From assembly GCF_001428045.1 (NCBI RefSeq), contig NZ_LMSD01000001.1:620001-684000 (forward strand): a stretch of 64,000 nt of DNA. Direction: 5' to 3'. The notes beneath the pieces are model-generated. The model saw nothing but the letters and a program-made list of their open reading frames with translations, was not told where the DNA came from and ran no database searches. Made by a program: the position numbers and the translations under genes. Origin of the DNA: Paenibacillus sp. Soil750 (GTDB lineage: Bacteria; Bacillota; Bacilli; Paenibacillales; NBRC-103111). The stretch's first letter is position 1. Every line of letters begins with the position of its first letter. Shown here in pieces: positions 43,045 through 51,388 of the stretch.

Positions 43045-44211
43045 ATGGATGCCATTTCTTCACTATCGGAGCTGTTAGCTGAACAGAAGCCGTCATCGTA
43101 CGTAGAGATTCCCGGAATTTTAGGACAGACGTTCGGTCAAGCGACAATCGCTGCTACATTACCTATTAGCAAACTATTTTCTATTTTTGAGGTGGATTTA
43201 GAAGTACAACGTGCGATTATTCCGCGGAACCTCTCAAAGTTAATTGACTATGTGAATTTATATTTGGAAGATCGCCAGCCAATCTATTTCCCTGGCATCA
43301 TTTTCTCAGCAAGAGGCGCAGGACATTACGATGAGGACCATCAAGCCCTTCGCTTACAGCCGATTGAGAAATTGTATGTCGTTGACGGTCAGCATCGCTT
43401 GGCAGCTTTCCAACGGATTATGGAAACATTGCAAAGTCAGATGGCACGAGCGAAAGATCGTCGTGAATATGACAAAATGGATGAGATTACGGAGAAGTTG
43501 CGTCGGTTATATGCGTTCCCAATCTCAACAATGACCTATCTAGACATTAATGCGCGTCAAGAACGTCAATTATTCTCCGATATTAACAAGCTTCCTCGTA
43601 AGCTTGGTGGCAACTTGGCTGTTCTTCGTGATCAACGCCGGTTCTATCATGTGGCAGCTACAGAGTTAGCAGCGAAAGCGCCTGCGATGCAGAAGCTAAC
43701 TGTGGATATGTTCTCAGAGCGTGGCAAATCGCCGGAGTATTTATTCTCCTACCATTTGTTGATTGAAATTCTAGTGGGATTGTTTGAAGGACGAATGAAA
43801 TCGGCTGCTCGTAATAACAACTATCAATATGCGGACAAAGATTTGCAGGAGCTTATTTCGCTGGCAGGCGGCTACTTTAACGGATTATTGACACACTTGC
43901 CATCACCGACTAAGGGTGAAATTGTGTGGTCTGAGAATATCCAAATTGCGTTAGCCCTCTTCATGCATGAAGAAGCGACGAAAACAGGCAGCTTTAATCG
44001 CTATGCACTTGAGCATGCTTTGAAAATATTGCCGCATGTCAACTGGAACAGTATTTATGCTGGAGAAGAGAAGGATCGTCTCCCAAGACGTACACGTATC
44101 ATGAAAGCTTACAACCACATTAAGAGCTTCTATCAAGATCAGAATGCATTCCTAATCAGTGATGCAGAAGACTATAAAGCTAGTTTTGCGAATAAGGAGG
44201 ACGTGAGCTAA
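43045..44211 (+). CDS. DGQHR-domain (DndB-like) protein A
   Basis: A 388-residue soluble protein of the DGQHR/DndB family. The signature is exact at 114-118 (VVDGQHRLAA), followed by a charged helical insertion (about 130-155) and the second block LFSDINKLPRK at 177-186. An N-terminal EVQRAIIPRNLSKLIDYV segment aligns with its neighbour. In DNA phosphorothioation systems DndB is a regulatory, DNA-binding protein, but no dndA/C/D/E is present. AAAGGGG precedes the ATG. The stop overlaps the ATG of protein B by one base. Confidence 0.82.
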   Translation: MDAISSLSELLAEQKPSSYVEIPGILGQTFGQATIAATLPISKLFSIFEVDLEVQRAIIPRNLSKLIDYVNLYLEDRQPIYFPGIIFSARGAGHYDEDHQALRLQPIEKLYVVDGQHRLAAFQRIMETLQSQMARAKDRREYDKMDEITEKLRRLYAFPISTMTYLDINARQERQLFSDINKLPRKLGGNLAVLRDQRRFYHVAATELAAKAPAMQKLTVDMFSERGKSPEYLFSYHLLIEILVGLFEGRMKSAARNNNYQYADKDLQELISLAGGYFNGLLTHLPSPTKGEIVWSENIQIALALFMHEEATKTGSFNRYALEHALKILPHVNWNSIYAGEEKDRLPRRTRIMKAYNHIKSFYQDQNAFLISDAEDYKASFANKEDVS

Positions 44212-45386
44212 TGGAAGGATTACGCCTAAAAATGACTATCCATCCTTTCTGCGAAAAGTTCGGTCTCGCGACTGTAGCTTTGCGCGTTCAGGACCTGCTG
44301 AACTATACGATGATCGATCCCATGGTTCAACGGAAGCTGAGTAACATGCAGCGCAGGAAGATTTCGACTTATTTGCAAGAACGCGAATTGGACCATGTGT
44401 TCTTCGGTCCTGTTACCTTATCGCTTCGCGAAGTGAACCAACTCTCTAAGGGAGCGAAGGAATTCCTCTTGCGACACGGCTCTAAGCTTTCCATCCTAGA
44501 TGGTCAGCATCGGATTCTAGCACTTGGCTATGTGAACGATCAGATGCAGAAAGAAGTACGACGCTATGAGAAGAAGCTGGCTCTGCTGAAGATTAAGCAA
44601 CGGAAGTTTAGTGACGATGCGGAGATTAAGCAAGAGGTTGAGGAAACAGAAGGCACGATTAATCAACTTGAGGGTAGACGTTTGGACCTGATGGAAACAC
44701 AGCTTGCTGTGCAAATTTATATCGGCTTAACGGAGGAAGAAGAGCAGCAGTTATTTGGTGACATCAACTCCAAAGTGCAGCTGGTTAGTAAAGAACTCGG
44801 TCATTCCTTTGACTCCATTGATCCGCTTAATCTAGTTATTCAGCAGGTCGTAGATCACAATGTGTATCTGAAGGCGGCGGGTGTGGAGAGACGCAGTAAC
44901 TTGACCTCTTTTAACCGTAACTTTACATGTTTCAGCTGGTTGTATGCAACGGCGACGATGCTGTTCTCGGGTAGAATGCAGCCTTCTTATGAACTGCAAC
45001 GTAAAATTCGACATGATCCATCGACGTATGTTGAAATCTTGCATCAATTCTTCAATACGATTCTACCAATGATGCCAGAGCAGCCAGGTTTGGCACAATA
45101 TACATCCGCGAACCGTGTGATTCAGGAAAGTATTGCCCTGTATGCGAATCGATTCTTATTCCCGAATGGCGAATATAATGATGAGTGGACGCAGTCCTTA
45201 CAATTGCTAGAAGGCTTCGATTGGTCACATGACAATGAAGAGTTAATCTATGTATTTGGCTCGTTGGATAATGGGAAAATTAACCTCATTCACGAGAAAT
45301 CGTTGAAAAAACATGCAAAGCTCGTGCAATTCTTCCTAGAAGGCACGGATTCCGCTAGTGATTCTGAAGAAGTATCCTCTGCATAG
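44211..45386 (+). CDS. DGQHR-domain (DndB-like) protein B
   Basis: A 391-residue paralogue of protein A with ILDGQHRILAL at 95-105, a longer charged coiled-coil insertion (about 110-160) and LFGDINSKVQ at 181-190. The N-terminal PMVQRKLSNMQRRKISTYL segment corresponds to the same region of A, but overall identity is low, so the pair is an old duplication kept together. Translation is coupled to A by a one-base overlap. The acidic Ser-rich C-terminus is unlike A. Function unknown; a heteromeric complex is likely. Confidence 0.8.
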   Translation: MEGLRLKMTIHPFCEKFGLATVALRVQDLLNYTMIDPMVQRKLSNMQRRKISTYLQERELDHVFFGPVTLSLREVNQLSKGAKEFLLRHGSKLSILDGQHRILALGYVNDQMQKEVRRYEKKLALLKIKQRKFSDDAEIKQEVEETEGTINQLEGRRLDLMETQLAVQIYIGLTEEEEQQLFGDINSKVQLVSKELGHSFDSIDPLNLVIQQVVDHNVYLKAAGVERRSNLTSFNRNFTCFSWLYATATMLFSGRMQPSYELQRKIRHDPSTYVEILHQFFNTILPMMPEQPGLAQYTSANRVIQESIALYANRFLFPNGEYNDEWTQSLQLLEGFDWSHDNEELIYVFGSLDNGKINLIHEKSLKKHAKLVQFFLEGTDSASDSEEVSSA

Positions 45387-45396
45387 CTAGAAACCA

Positions 45397-45445
45397 ATAA
45401 CCCTTTCGATCTCAATGAGAATTGAGACTGAAGGGGTTATTTTTC
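45397..45445 (+). terminator. Terminator after the DGQHR pair
   Basis: A very long stem, AATAACCCTTTCGATCTCAAT / ATTGAGACTGAAGGGGTTATT (few mismatches), with a GAGA loop and five Ts. Confidence 0.92.
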
Positions 45446-45510
45446 GTTTGTATACCTTTCGTCAGATTACTATTCTCAAAATATACGAATCCTAGTATTC
45501 ATTTGTCTAT

Positions 45511-45538
45511 ACCAAAAATAAAGAACTAGCATACGATA
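45511..45538 (+). promoter_or_regulatory. Sigma-K-like promoter
   Basis: AC, 17 bases, then CATACGATA matches the mother-cell sigma-K consensus AC-N16/17-CATAnnnTA, placing transcription about 25 bases before a 63-codon gene. Confidence 0.5.
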
Positions 45539-45568
45539 TCATATAAAGTTTGAAGGGAGGAAAACACA

Positions 45569-45760
45569 ATGAGTTGCTCCGTATATGCTACTTTGGCTCA
45601 TGTTGGACTTGGTACGGTTATTACGATTCATGCTGGCACTACACCAAATCATCAAGGTAGATTTCTAGGTATCCAAAATGGCAATGTTGTTATTGCTAAT
45701 GGTGCTGGTACTGTATTCTATTTCCCAATTGATAAAATTGCTGTTGTTCATATTCCTTAA
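45569..45760 (+). CDS. Small beta-rich protein, 63 aa, possible spore protein
   Basis: A 63-residue protein with AGGGAGG 8 bases before the ATG. The sequence alternates short strands and Gly/Asn turns (GTVITIHAG, HQGRFLGIQNGNVVIANG, FYFPIDKIAVVHIP), suggesting a small beta barrel of SH3/LSm-like type; I do not recognise a family. The sigma-K-like promoter suggests late mother-cell expression and a spore-coat role, which is inference. Confidence 0.68.
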   Translation: MSCSVYATLAHVGLGTVITIHAGTTPNHQGRFLGIQNGNVVIANGAGTVFYFPIDKIAVVHIP

Positions 45761-45783
45761 TGATCGTACCCAATTGAGAGCAA

Positions 45784-45828
45784 GAAGGAGCAAGAGAGTG
45801 GACGAGCTCTCTTGCTTTCTTCCTTTTT
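45784..45828 (+). terminator. Terminator after the 63-aa gene
   Basis: GCAAGAGAG / CTCTCTTGC core stem, extended by AAGAAG / CTTCTT, followed by TTTTT. Confidence 0.85.
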
Positions 45829-45933
45829 CACATAAAAAGCAATGACGACAAAGAGAGTAGGACACTGTTTCGAGTCTTCTAAGTTTGTCTATACTAGCTA
45901 ATGAAAGCGACTCCACCCGGCAGGGGGCTAAGA

Positions 45934-46164
45934 ATGATGTTAGCCGTTCATCAACGTATGGCGGAATTATGGACACTACGTAGAGCCCGAGAGCTAACTC
46001 GAGGCGAGCAAGAGGAATTAATGCTATGCATGGAAGCGAACGCGACTTATGTATGGAATCGATTAAAATTAGAAAATTTATCGCTCTGTGCCTCACTGAC
46101 AGGGGATTATGATTGGTTGCATGACATTTGTGAGCGCATCGAAAAGATTGAACCCAAGCACTGA
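45934..46164 (+). CDS. Small hypothetical helical protein, 76 aa
   Basis: A 76-residue, all-helical protein (HQRMAELWTLRRARELTRGEQEELM, then WNRLKLENLSLCASLTGDYDWLHDICERIEKIE). The frame starts at 45901, but AGGGGG lies 6 bases before the ATG at 45934. The stop lies inside its terminator. I do not recognise a function. A TATACT -10 with TTTCGA 16 bases upstream is a plausible promoter. Confidence 0.68.
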   Translation: MMLAVHQRMAELWTLRRARELTRGEQEELMLCMEANATYVWNRLKLENLSLCASLTGDYDWLHDICERIEKIEPKH

Positions 46165-46186
46165 CTAACCGTCGGTGCTTTTTTCC
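46157..46186 (+). terminator. Terminator after the 76-aa gene
   Basis: AGCACTGAC / GTCGGTGCT with a 5-base loop and six Ts, overlapping the stop codon. Confidence 0.88.
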
Positions 46187-46244
46187 TTTTCTGCAAGAGT
46201 GTGGACAGGTATAATGAGAATAGTTCAAGCTAAGGAGATGTCGC

Positions 46245-49200
46245 ATGGTCAGCTGGTTCAAGCAACGGGGAGTAGCTCCCTATACATTTTTTCTTTTAGG
46301 ATTCATGCTTCTGATTGCCCTCATACTTAGACTGGTTTTGGCCCCCACATGGGTAGGCTATGATACGGACGTGCGAACGTTCATGGCGTGGGCAGATCGC
46401 GCTTATACAGTAGGATTAAGGGACTTATATACGAATGCCAAAGATTATTTTCTAGATTATCCCCCTGGCTACATGTATGTCCTATACGTTGTGGGCTTTG
46501 TACATCATAAGCTGTCTATTCCTTGGGAAAGCAGCAGCTCCTTACTTATTCTTAAGCTTCCAGCAATCCTTGCAGATCTTGGGACTATTTATCTGTTATT
46601 TCGACTAGCGATGAGTAAACATGAGGGAGCACGTACCTGGAAACAGGCGCTCTGGATTGCTGCCCTATTTGCCTTCAATCCAGCCATTTGGGCGAATTCC
46701 GCGGTATGGGGACAGGTAGATTCTTTTTTCATGTTATTTATTGTGGCTACGTTATTGATGCAGATGAAAGGCAAACTGCCGCAAGCCGCGTTCTTTATCG
46801 CACTTGCTCTGTTACTTAAACCTCAAGCGCTGCTGTTCGGTATTTTCCTATTGATAGATGTAATAAGGGCACGCAAGTTGATGGTTTGGCTGCTTAGCGT
46901 GTTGACAGGCGTAGCCACAATGGCTGTTCTTTCACTTCCTTTTGCAATGGGCAGAGGCTATGGCTGGATGATCGAATTGTACTCGGGCACGTTAGCTTCC
47001 TATCCATATGCATCACTCAACGCGTTTAATCTGTTCGCACTTCTTGGCGGGAACTTCGTGGACATCAACAGTGGTTTCTGGCATTTGTCTTATAAATGGA
47101 TCGGAGTCGTATTAATGATTCTGTCCATCGGATACGTCTGTCTACTTTATTGGCTAGGTAAAAATAAACGCGGTGCCGTCTTATACATATCGTTCGTATT
47201 TATCACGGCAATGTTTATGTGTATGACCAAAATGCATGAGCGCTACTTGCACTACGGTCTATTGTTAGCATTAACGAGCTTCATATACTTAAAGGATCGC
47301 CGAATTCTATGGCTGTTTATCGGCTTTAGTATTACGCATTTTATCAATATTGGTGATGTACTCCTGCGGAGCTTTCATCAGGACTATCACATTCCGCGAT
47401 ATAATCCTTTGATGCTGACGGTTTCGGCGATCAATGTTATGATGTTTGTTTATGCTTGTATATTGGGATGGAGGCTTTTCGTGAAATCAGATGGGGATGA
47501 AACTGTGGAGGAAACTATGCCTCTAGTTGACAACAAGGTCGAAGTTCTTCCAATGGAAGATGATCTGGAAGAGAAAGCAACGAATCTCAGAGAAACCTCA
47601 CTTTGGAAGGCAATTTTCCATAAGGGAGAGGATCATATAGAAAGAGGGAAGCGCGGGCGCTTTTTCTCGCGTAAAGATGTCTTATATTTAGGTGTTCTTA
47701 TGGTGGTTTATGCGATCATTGCGCTATTCCATCTAGGCGGACATAAGGATCCCACGACGTTCTGGCAGCCAACACGTGGAGGAGAGACGGTCATTGCTGA
47801 TCTCGGCAGCACGCATCAGATTACACGCATTAATAGCTTTGCTGGCGTTGGGGAAGGTGCTTACTCGTATTGGTTTTCGAATGATGGTGAACAGTGGCAG
47901 GACGCCATGGCGGTTAAATCCGACCACACGAAGGTGTTCACCTGGCATACCATAGAAGCGAATAAAGAAGCTCGCTATGTCAAAATTGTGATCGATACAC
48001 AAGAGAGTGCGAAGCTGCATCTTCATGAAATCGGAATTTTCGGAGATGGGGGAACGACGCCATTACAGATCGCTAGTCTGAAGGAAGTAGATGTTGACGC
48101 TGCCGATAACGGGAAAACAGCTCATTTATTTGATGAGCCAAGTGTCGTCCCCTATACACCTACATACATGAATGGCACGTATTTCGATGAGATTTATCAT
48201 GCAAGAACAGCGTATGAGCATCTTCACAAGATTGAGCCTTATGAAAGCACACATCCGCCGCTGGGCAAAATATTCATTTCCATCGGTATTTACGTGTTCG
48301 GTTTAAATCCATTCGGCTGGCGTATTATCGGTACGCTATTCGGAGTAGGCATGATTCCAATTATGTATGTGTTCGCGAAGCGGATGTTTGGCCGTTCCGA
48401 ATATGCCCTTATTGCTGCCTTTTTACTCAGCTTTGATTTCATGCATTTTGCCCAAACAAGAATTTCCACGATTGATGTGTACGGTGTATTTTTCATTATG
48501 CTCATGTTCTATTTCATGTATCGGTATACAACGTTGAGCTTCTTCCGTGAAAAGCTGTGGACGACGCTAATCCCACTGGGACTTTCCGGTTTGTTCTTCG
48601 GGATCGGTGCTGCTTCCAAATGGATTGTCATTTACGGCGGTGCCGGCTTGGCCGTCCTCTTATTCATCTCGTTATGGGAGCGATACAGAGAGTACCAATT
48701 TGCCAAGCGCGTACTGAGGGAGAACAGTCGTGATGAAGTTGAAATGGAGGAGAGCGGGGGCGTATATGATGATCTTCTCTCGGTGGAAGAATCTACGAAG
48801 CTCCTAAGGGTACAAAAGCTTTTCGTAAGCAACACATTGCTTACCATACTATGGTGCGTACTCATGTTTGTTATTGTACCGTTAGGCGTCTATACACTAT
48901 CCTATATCCCTTTCATGATGGTTCCAGGTCCTGGACATCAGTTGAAGGATGTTGTCACTTATCAGGTTCATATGTACAAATACCACAAGGATCTCGTCGC
49001 TACGCATCCGTTCTCCTCACCATGGTGGGAATGGCCGATGATGATACGCCCGATCTGGTATTATCAAGCGAAGCTGATGCCGCAGGGCATGCTTTCGAGC
49101 ATCGTTTCCTTCGGTAATCCGTTGGTGTGGTGGCCAGGTTTTATTACCGTGCTGATGTCCTTCTATCTCGCATTCAAACGCAAGGATAAATTGCTGCGCA

Positions 49201-49487
49201 TGCTGCTTATTGCTTACTGCTCACAGTACTTACCTTGGATGTTGGTACCGCGACTAACGTTTATTTATCACTATTTTGCAATGGTACCGTTCTTGGTACT
49301 GATCTTGACCTATTACATCAAGGACTATTTGGAGCAAGGACCGCTGCAGCGAAGAAGATGGGTCTACGGCTACTTAGCTGCCGTCTTCGTGCTATTCGCA
49401 CTGTTCTATCCGATTCTATCGGGGATGATTATACCAGCGAAATACTCGTTCTTTTTAAGATGGTTGCCGGGCTGGAATTTCTTTTGA
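46245..49487 (+). CDS. Double GT-C membrane glycosyltransferase with discoidin-like middle domain
   Basis: A 1080-residue membrane protein with three parts. Residues about 1-410 form a polytopic GT-C-type glycosyltransferase (acidic motif YDTDVRTFMAW near 38, then LDYPPGYMYVLY). After a cytoplasmic charged stretch and another helix, residues about 515-600 resemble an extracytoplasmic F5/8 type C (discoidin) fold. Residues about 620-1080 are a second, GT39/PMT-type glycosyltransferase with the catalytic-loop FDEIYHA (about 646) and STHPPLGK. It presumably transfers sugars from a polyprenyl-phosphate carrier to an extracellular acceptor; substrate unknown. It is monocistronic with its own terminator. 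Confidence 0.85.
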   Translation: MVSWFKQRGVAPYTFFLLGFMLLIALILRLVLAPTWVGYDTDVRTFMAWADRAYTVGLRDLYTNAKDYFLDYPPGYMYVLYVVGFVHHKLSIPWESSSSLLILKLPAILADLGTIYLLFRLAMSKHEGARTWKQALWIAALFAFNPAIWANSAVWGQVDSFFMLFIVATLLMQMKGKLPQAAFFIALALLLKPQALLFGIFLLIDVIRARKLMVWLLSVLTGVATMAVLSLPFAMGRGYGWMIELYSGTLASYPYASLNAFNLFALLGGNFVDINSGFWHLSYKWIGVVLMILSIGYVCLLYWLGKNKRGAVLYISFVFITAMFMCMTKMHERYLHYGLLLALTSFIYLKDRRILWLFIGFSITHFINIGDVLLRSFHQDYHIPRYNPLMLTVSAINVMMFVYACILGWRLFVKSDGDETVEETMPLVDNKVEVLPMEDDLEEKATNLRETSLWKAIFHKGEDHIERGKRGRFFSRKDVLYLGVLMVVYAIIALFHLGGHKDPTTFWQPTRGGETVIADLGSTHQITRINSFAGVGEGAYSYWFSNDGEQWQDAMAVKSDHTKVFTWHTIEANKEARYVKIVIDTQESAKLHLHEIGIFGDGGTTPLQIASLKEVDVDAADNGKTAHLFDEPSVVPYTPTYMNGTYFDEIYHARTAYEHLHKIEPYESTHPPLGKIFISIGIYVFGLNPFGWRIIGTLFGVGMIPIMYVFAKRMFGRSEYALIAAFLLSFDFMHFAQTRISTIDVYGVFFIMLMFYFMYRYTTLSFFREKLWTTLIPLGLSGLFFGIGAASKWIVIYGGAGLAVLLFISLWERYREYQFAKRVLRENSRDEVEMEESGGVYDDLLSVEESTKLLRVQKLFVSNTLLTILWCVLMFVIVPLGVYTLSYIPFMMVPGPGHQLKDVVTYQVHMYKYHKDLVATHPFSSPWWEWPMMIRPIWYYQAKLMPQGMLSSIVSFGNPLVWWPGFITVLMSFYLAFKRKDKLLRMLLIAYCSQYLPWMLVPRLTFIYHYFAMVPFLVLILTYYIKDYLEQGPLQRRRWVYGYLAAVFVLFALFYPILSGMIIPAKYSFFLRWLPGWNFF

Positions 49488-49573
49488 GATGATGGATTGA
49501 CGTCACATAGAAGCCATGGTAATATAATTCCAAGTGAATTACTATGAATTGAAATAAGTCGACCGAACAGCAG

Positions 49574-49621
49574 GAGACTCCCACTATGTACCCGAATACA
49601 TGGAGGCGGAGTCTCTTTTTT
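49574..49621 (+). terminator. Terminator after the glycosyltransferase gene
   Basis: GAGACTCC / GGAGTCTC with an inner hairpin (CCACTATGTA / TACATGG) and six Ts. Confidence 0.88.
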
Positions 49622-49653
49622 CACCCACAAATTGCTAATGGAGCGTGAATCAA

Positions 49654-50196
49654 ATGGCTAAAGTAGTAATTATTTCAGGAAGTCCAACCCCAACCTCCCG
49701 ATTACATGGTGTAATTGAAGTTGCTAAGAGCGAGCTTCTGCAAGCAGGTTTAGAAGTAGATTGGATCAAGGTTCGCGACCTGCCGGCTGAGGATTTGTTA
49801 TATGCGAAATTCGACAGTGAAGCCATTGTAGATGCGAGTAAGCGTGTGGCTGAAGCAGATGCTGTTTTCGTAGCTACGCCCGTCTACAAAGCTTCCTACA
49901 CAGGCGTGTTGAAAGCATTCTTGGATCTGCTGCCGCAAAAAGGACTCGAGCGTAAAATCGTACTTCCATTAGCGGTTGGAGGAACCTACGCGCACTTGCT
50001 CGCGATTGATTATGCACTCAAACCAGTGTTGTCTGTCCTAGGCGCACAGAATATTTTACAAGGTGTGTATGTGTTGGATAAACAAGTGACATGGGGAGAT
50101 CAAGGACAAGCGATCCTCGATGATGAAATCACTTCGCGTTTGAAAGAGTCCGTGTCGGAATTCATTCAGGAAATTAAATGGCATACGAGCCGCTAA
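49654..50196 (+). CDS. ssuE: NADPH-dependent FMN reductase (SsuE-like)
   Basis: A 180-residue flavodoxin-like reductase supplying reduced FMN, typically to alkanesulfonate monooxygenase. The flavin phosphate loop is GSPTPTSRLHGVI, and TPVYKASYTGVLKAFLDLLP with PLAVGG is typical of SsuE. No ssuD or sulfonate transporter is adjacent, so the partner must lie elsewhere. The ATG at 49654 is preferred over the GTG at 49645 by ribosome-binding-site spacing. Confidence 0.85.
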   Translation: MAKVVIISGSPTPTSRLHGVIEVAKSELLQAGLEVDWIKVRDLPAEDLLYAKFDSEAIVDASKRVAEADAVFVATPVYKASYTGVLKAFLDLLPQKGLERKIVLPLAVGGTYAHLLAIDYALKPVLSVLGAQNILQGVYVLDKQVTWGDQGQAILDDEITSRLKESVSEFIQEIKWHTSR

Positions 50197-50212
50197 TTAT
50201 ATAGCACACGCT

Positions 50213-50250
50213 AACCCGTCCTTGGTAACTTTTGCTGATGGCGGGTTTTT
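50213..50250 (+). terminator. Terminator after the FMN reductase gene
   Basis: AACCCGTCC pairs with GGCGGGTT across a long loop, then five Ts. Confidence 0.75.
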
Positions 50251-50330
50251 GCGTGTCGGGAACCTGTATGGCGTGCTATACTACTTGTAATGAATAATTC
50301 ATATTTTCACAGGAATGGGAGCTATTATTA

Positions 50331-51206
50331 ATGTCACAAAATTCATCTGAATCTGTGCTGCTCGTAGACGGCATGGCCTTATTATTTCGCGGTTATTATG
50401 CAACATCATCAAGTGGTTATATCATGAGAACTGATCATGGCGTGCCGATCAATGGTGTGTACGGATTTCTGAAATATTTGCTTGATGCGATTGGCACGTT
50501 CAAACCGACTCACGTCGTGTGTTGTTGGGATATGGGAAGTAAGACCTTCCGTACGGAGAAATTTGAAGCCTACAAAGCGAATCGTGGACCTGCTCCAGAA
50601 GAGTTAATCCCACAATTTGATCTGGTCAAAGAAGTGACAGCCAGCTTCAATATTCCGAATGTCGGCGTCCCAGGTTATGAAGCAGATGATTGTATCGGCA
50701 CCTTGGCTCGTTTCTATAGCCCCCACACGAAAGTCCAGATCTTAACCGGGGATCATGATATGCTCCAGCTCGTGGATGAGAATACCGAAGTTATTATTAT
50801 GAAAAAAGGGCAATCCAACTACATGGTGTACACGCTAGAAACACTCATGGAGGAGAAAAGCCTTACTCCAGCCCAAATTATTGATCTGAAGGGGTTAACG
50901 GGTGATACCGCAGACAATTATCCAGGGGTCAAAGGAATTGGGGAAAAAACAGCAACCAAATTGCTCAACGAATATGTGAACATTGCTGGTATCCTCGAGA
51001 ACTTAGCTGCACTTCCGAAAGGCGTGCGTGCGAAGATCGAAGCGGAGCTGGATATGCTGCATCTTTCGCTTGATCTGGCGACAATTCGCTTGGATGCGCC
51101 GGTCGCTTGTGCACTTGAAGATTGCGCGTGGGCGATGGATCGGGAGAAGGTCATTAGCAAATTCGATGAAATTGCGTATAAAGGATTAATAAGATTGATC
51201 GGATAA
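50331..51206 (+). CDS. ypcP: 5'-3' exonuclease (YpcP-like)
   Basis: A 291-residue free-standing homologue of the DNA polymerase I 5'-nuclease domain. Metal-binding acidic clusters are visible in LLVDGMALLFRGYY, VPGYEADDCIGTLA and LTGDHDMLQLV; the helix-three-turn-helix GLTGDTADNYPGVKGIGEKTA binds DNA. By family it removes RNA primers and flaps during replication. GGGAG precedes the ATG. Confidence 0.92.
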   Translation: MSQNSSESVLLVDGMALLFRGYYATSSSGYIMRTDHGVPINGVYGFLKYLLDAIGTFKPTHVVCCWDMGSKTFRTEKFEAYKANRGPAPEELIPQFDLVKEVTASFNIPNVGVPGYEADDCIGTLARFYSPHTKVQILTGDHDMLQLVDENTEVIIMKKGQSNYMVYTLETLMEEKSLTPAQIIDLKGLTGDTADNYPGVKGIGEKTATKLLNEYVNIAGILENLAALPKGVRAKIEAELDMLHLSLDLATIRLDAPVACALEDCAWAMDREKVISKFDEIAYKGLIRLIG

Positions 51207-51218
51207 TTCATTAAATAG

Positions 51219-51252
51219 GGACAGTGCCTGTACTCAGGTGCTGTCTTTTTTA
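51219..51252 (+). terminator. Terminator after ypcP
   Basis: GACAGTGCCTG / CAGGTGCTGTC with a TACT loop and six Ts. Confidence 0.88.
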
Positions 51253-51340
51253 CTTTGCTACCCGTAGCGGAAACTGAAAATTGAACAAAGATGACGGTTT
51301 TTTTGATTAACGAATGTTAATTTTTAGCAGATAATAGAAA

Positions 51341-51354
51341 TGTAAGCGATTACG
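51341..51354 (+). promoter_or_regulatory. CcpA catabolite-response (cre) site
   Basis: TGTAAGCGATTACG matches the Bacillus cre consensus TGWAANCGNTNWCA at all but the last base. It covers the expected transcription start of a TTAACG-N17-GATAAT promoter and precedes a sugar-binding lipoprotein gene by 35 bases. Confidence 0.75.
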
Positions 51355-51388
51355 ATTTCGAAATGTACGTACAAAGGGGAGAAAAACC

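Noticed and set aside
43045..45386. Complete Dnd phosphorothioation or restriction system
   Set aside because: Only DndB-like DGQHR proteins are present; no cysteine desulfurase DndA, DndC, DndD or DndE homologue lies in the window.
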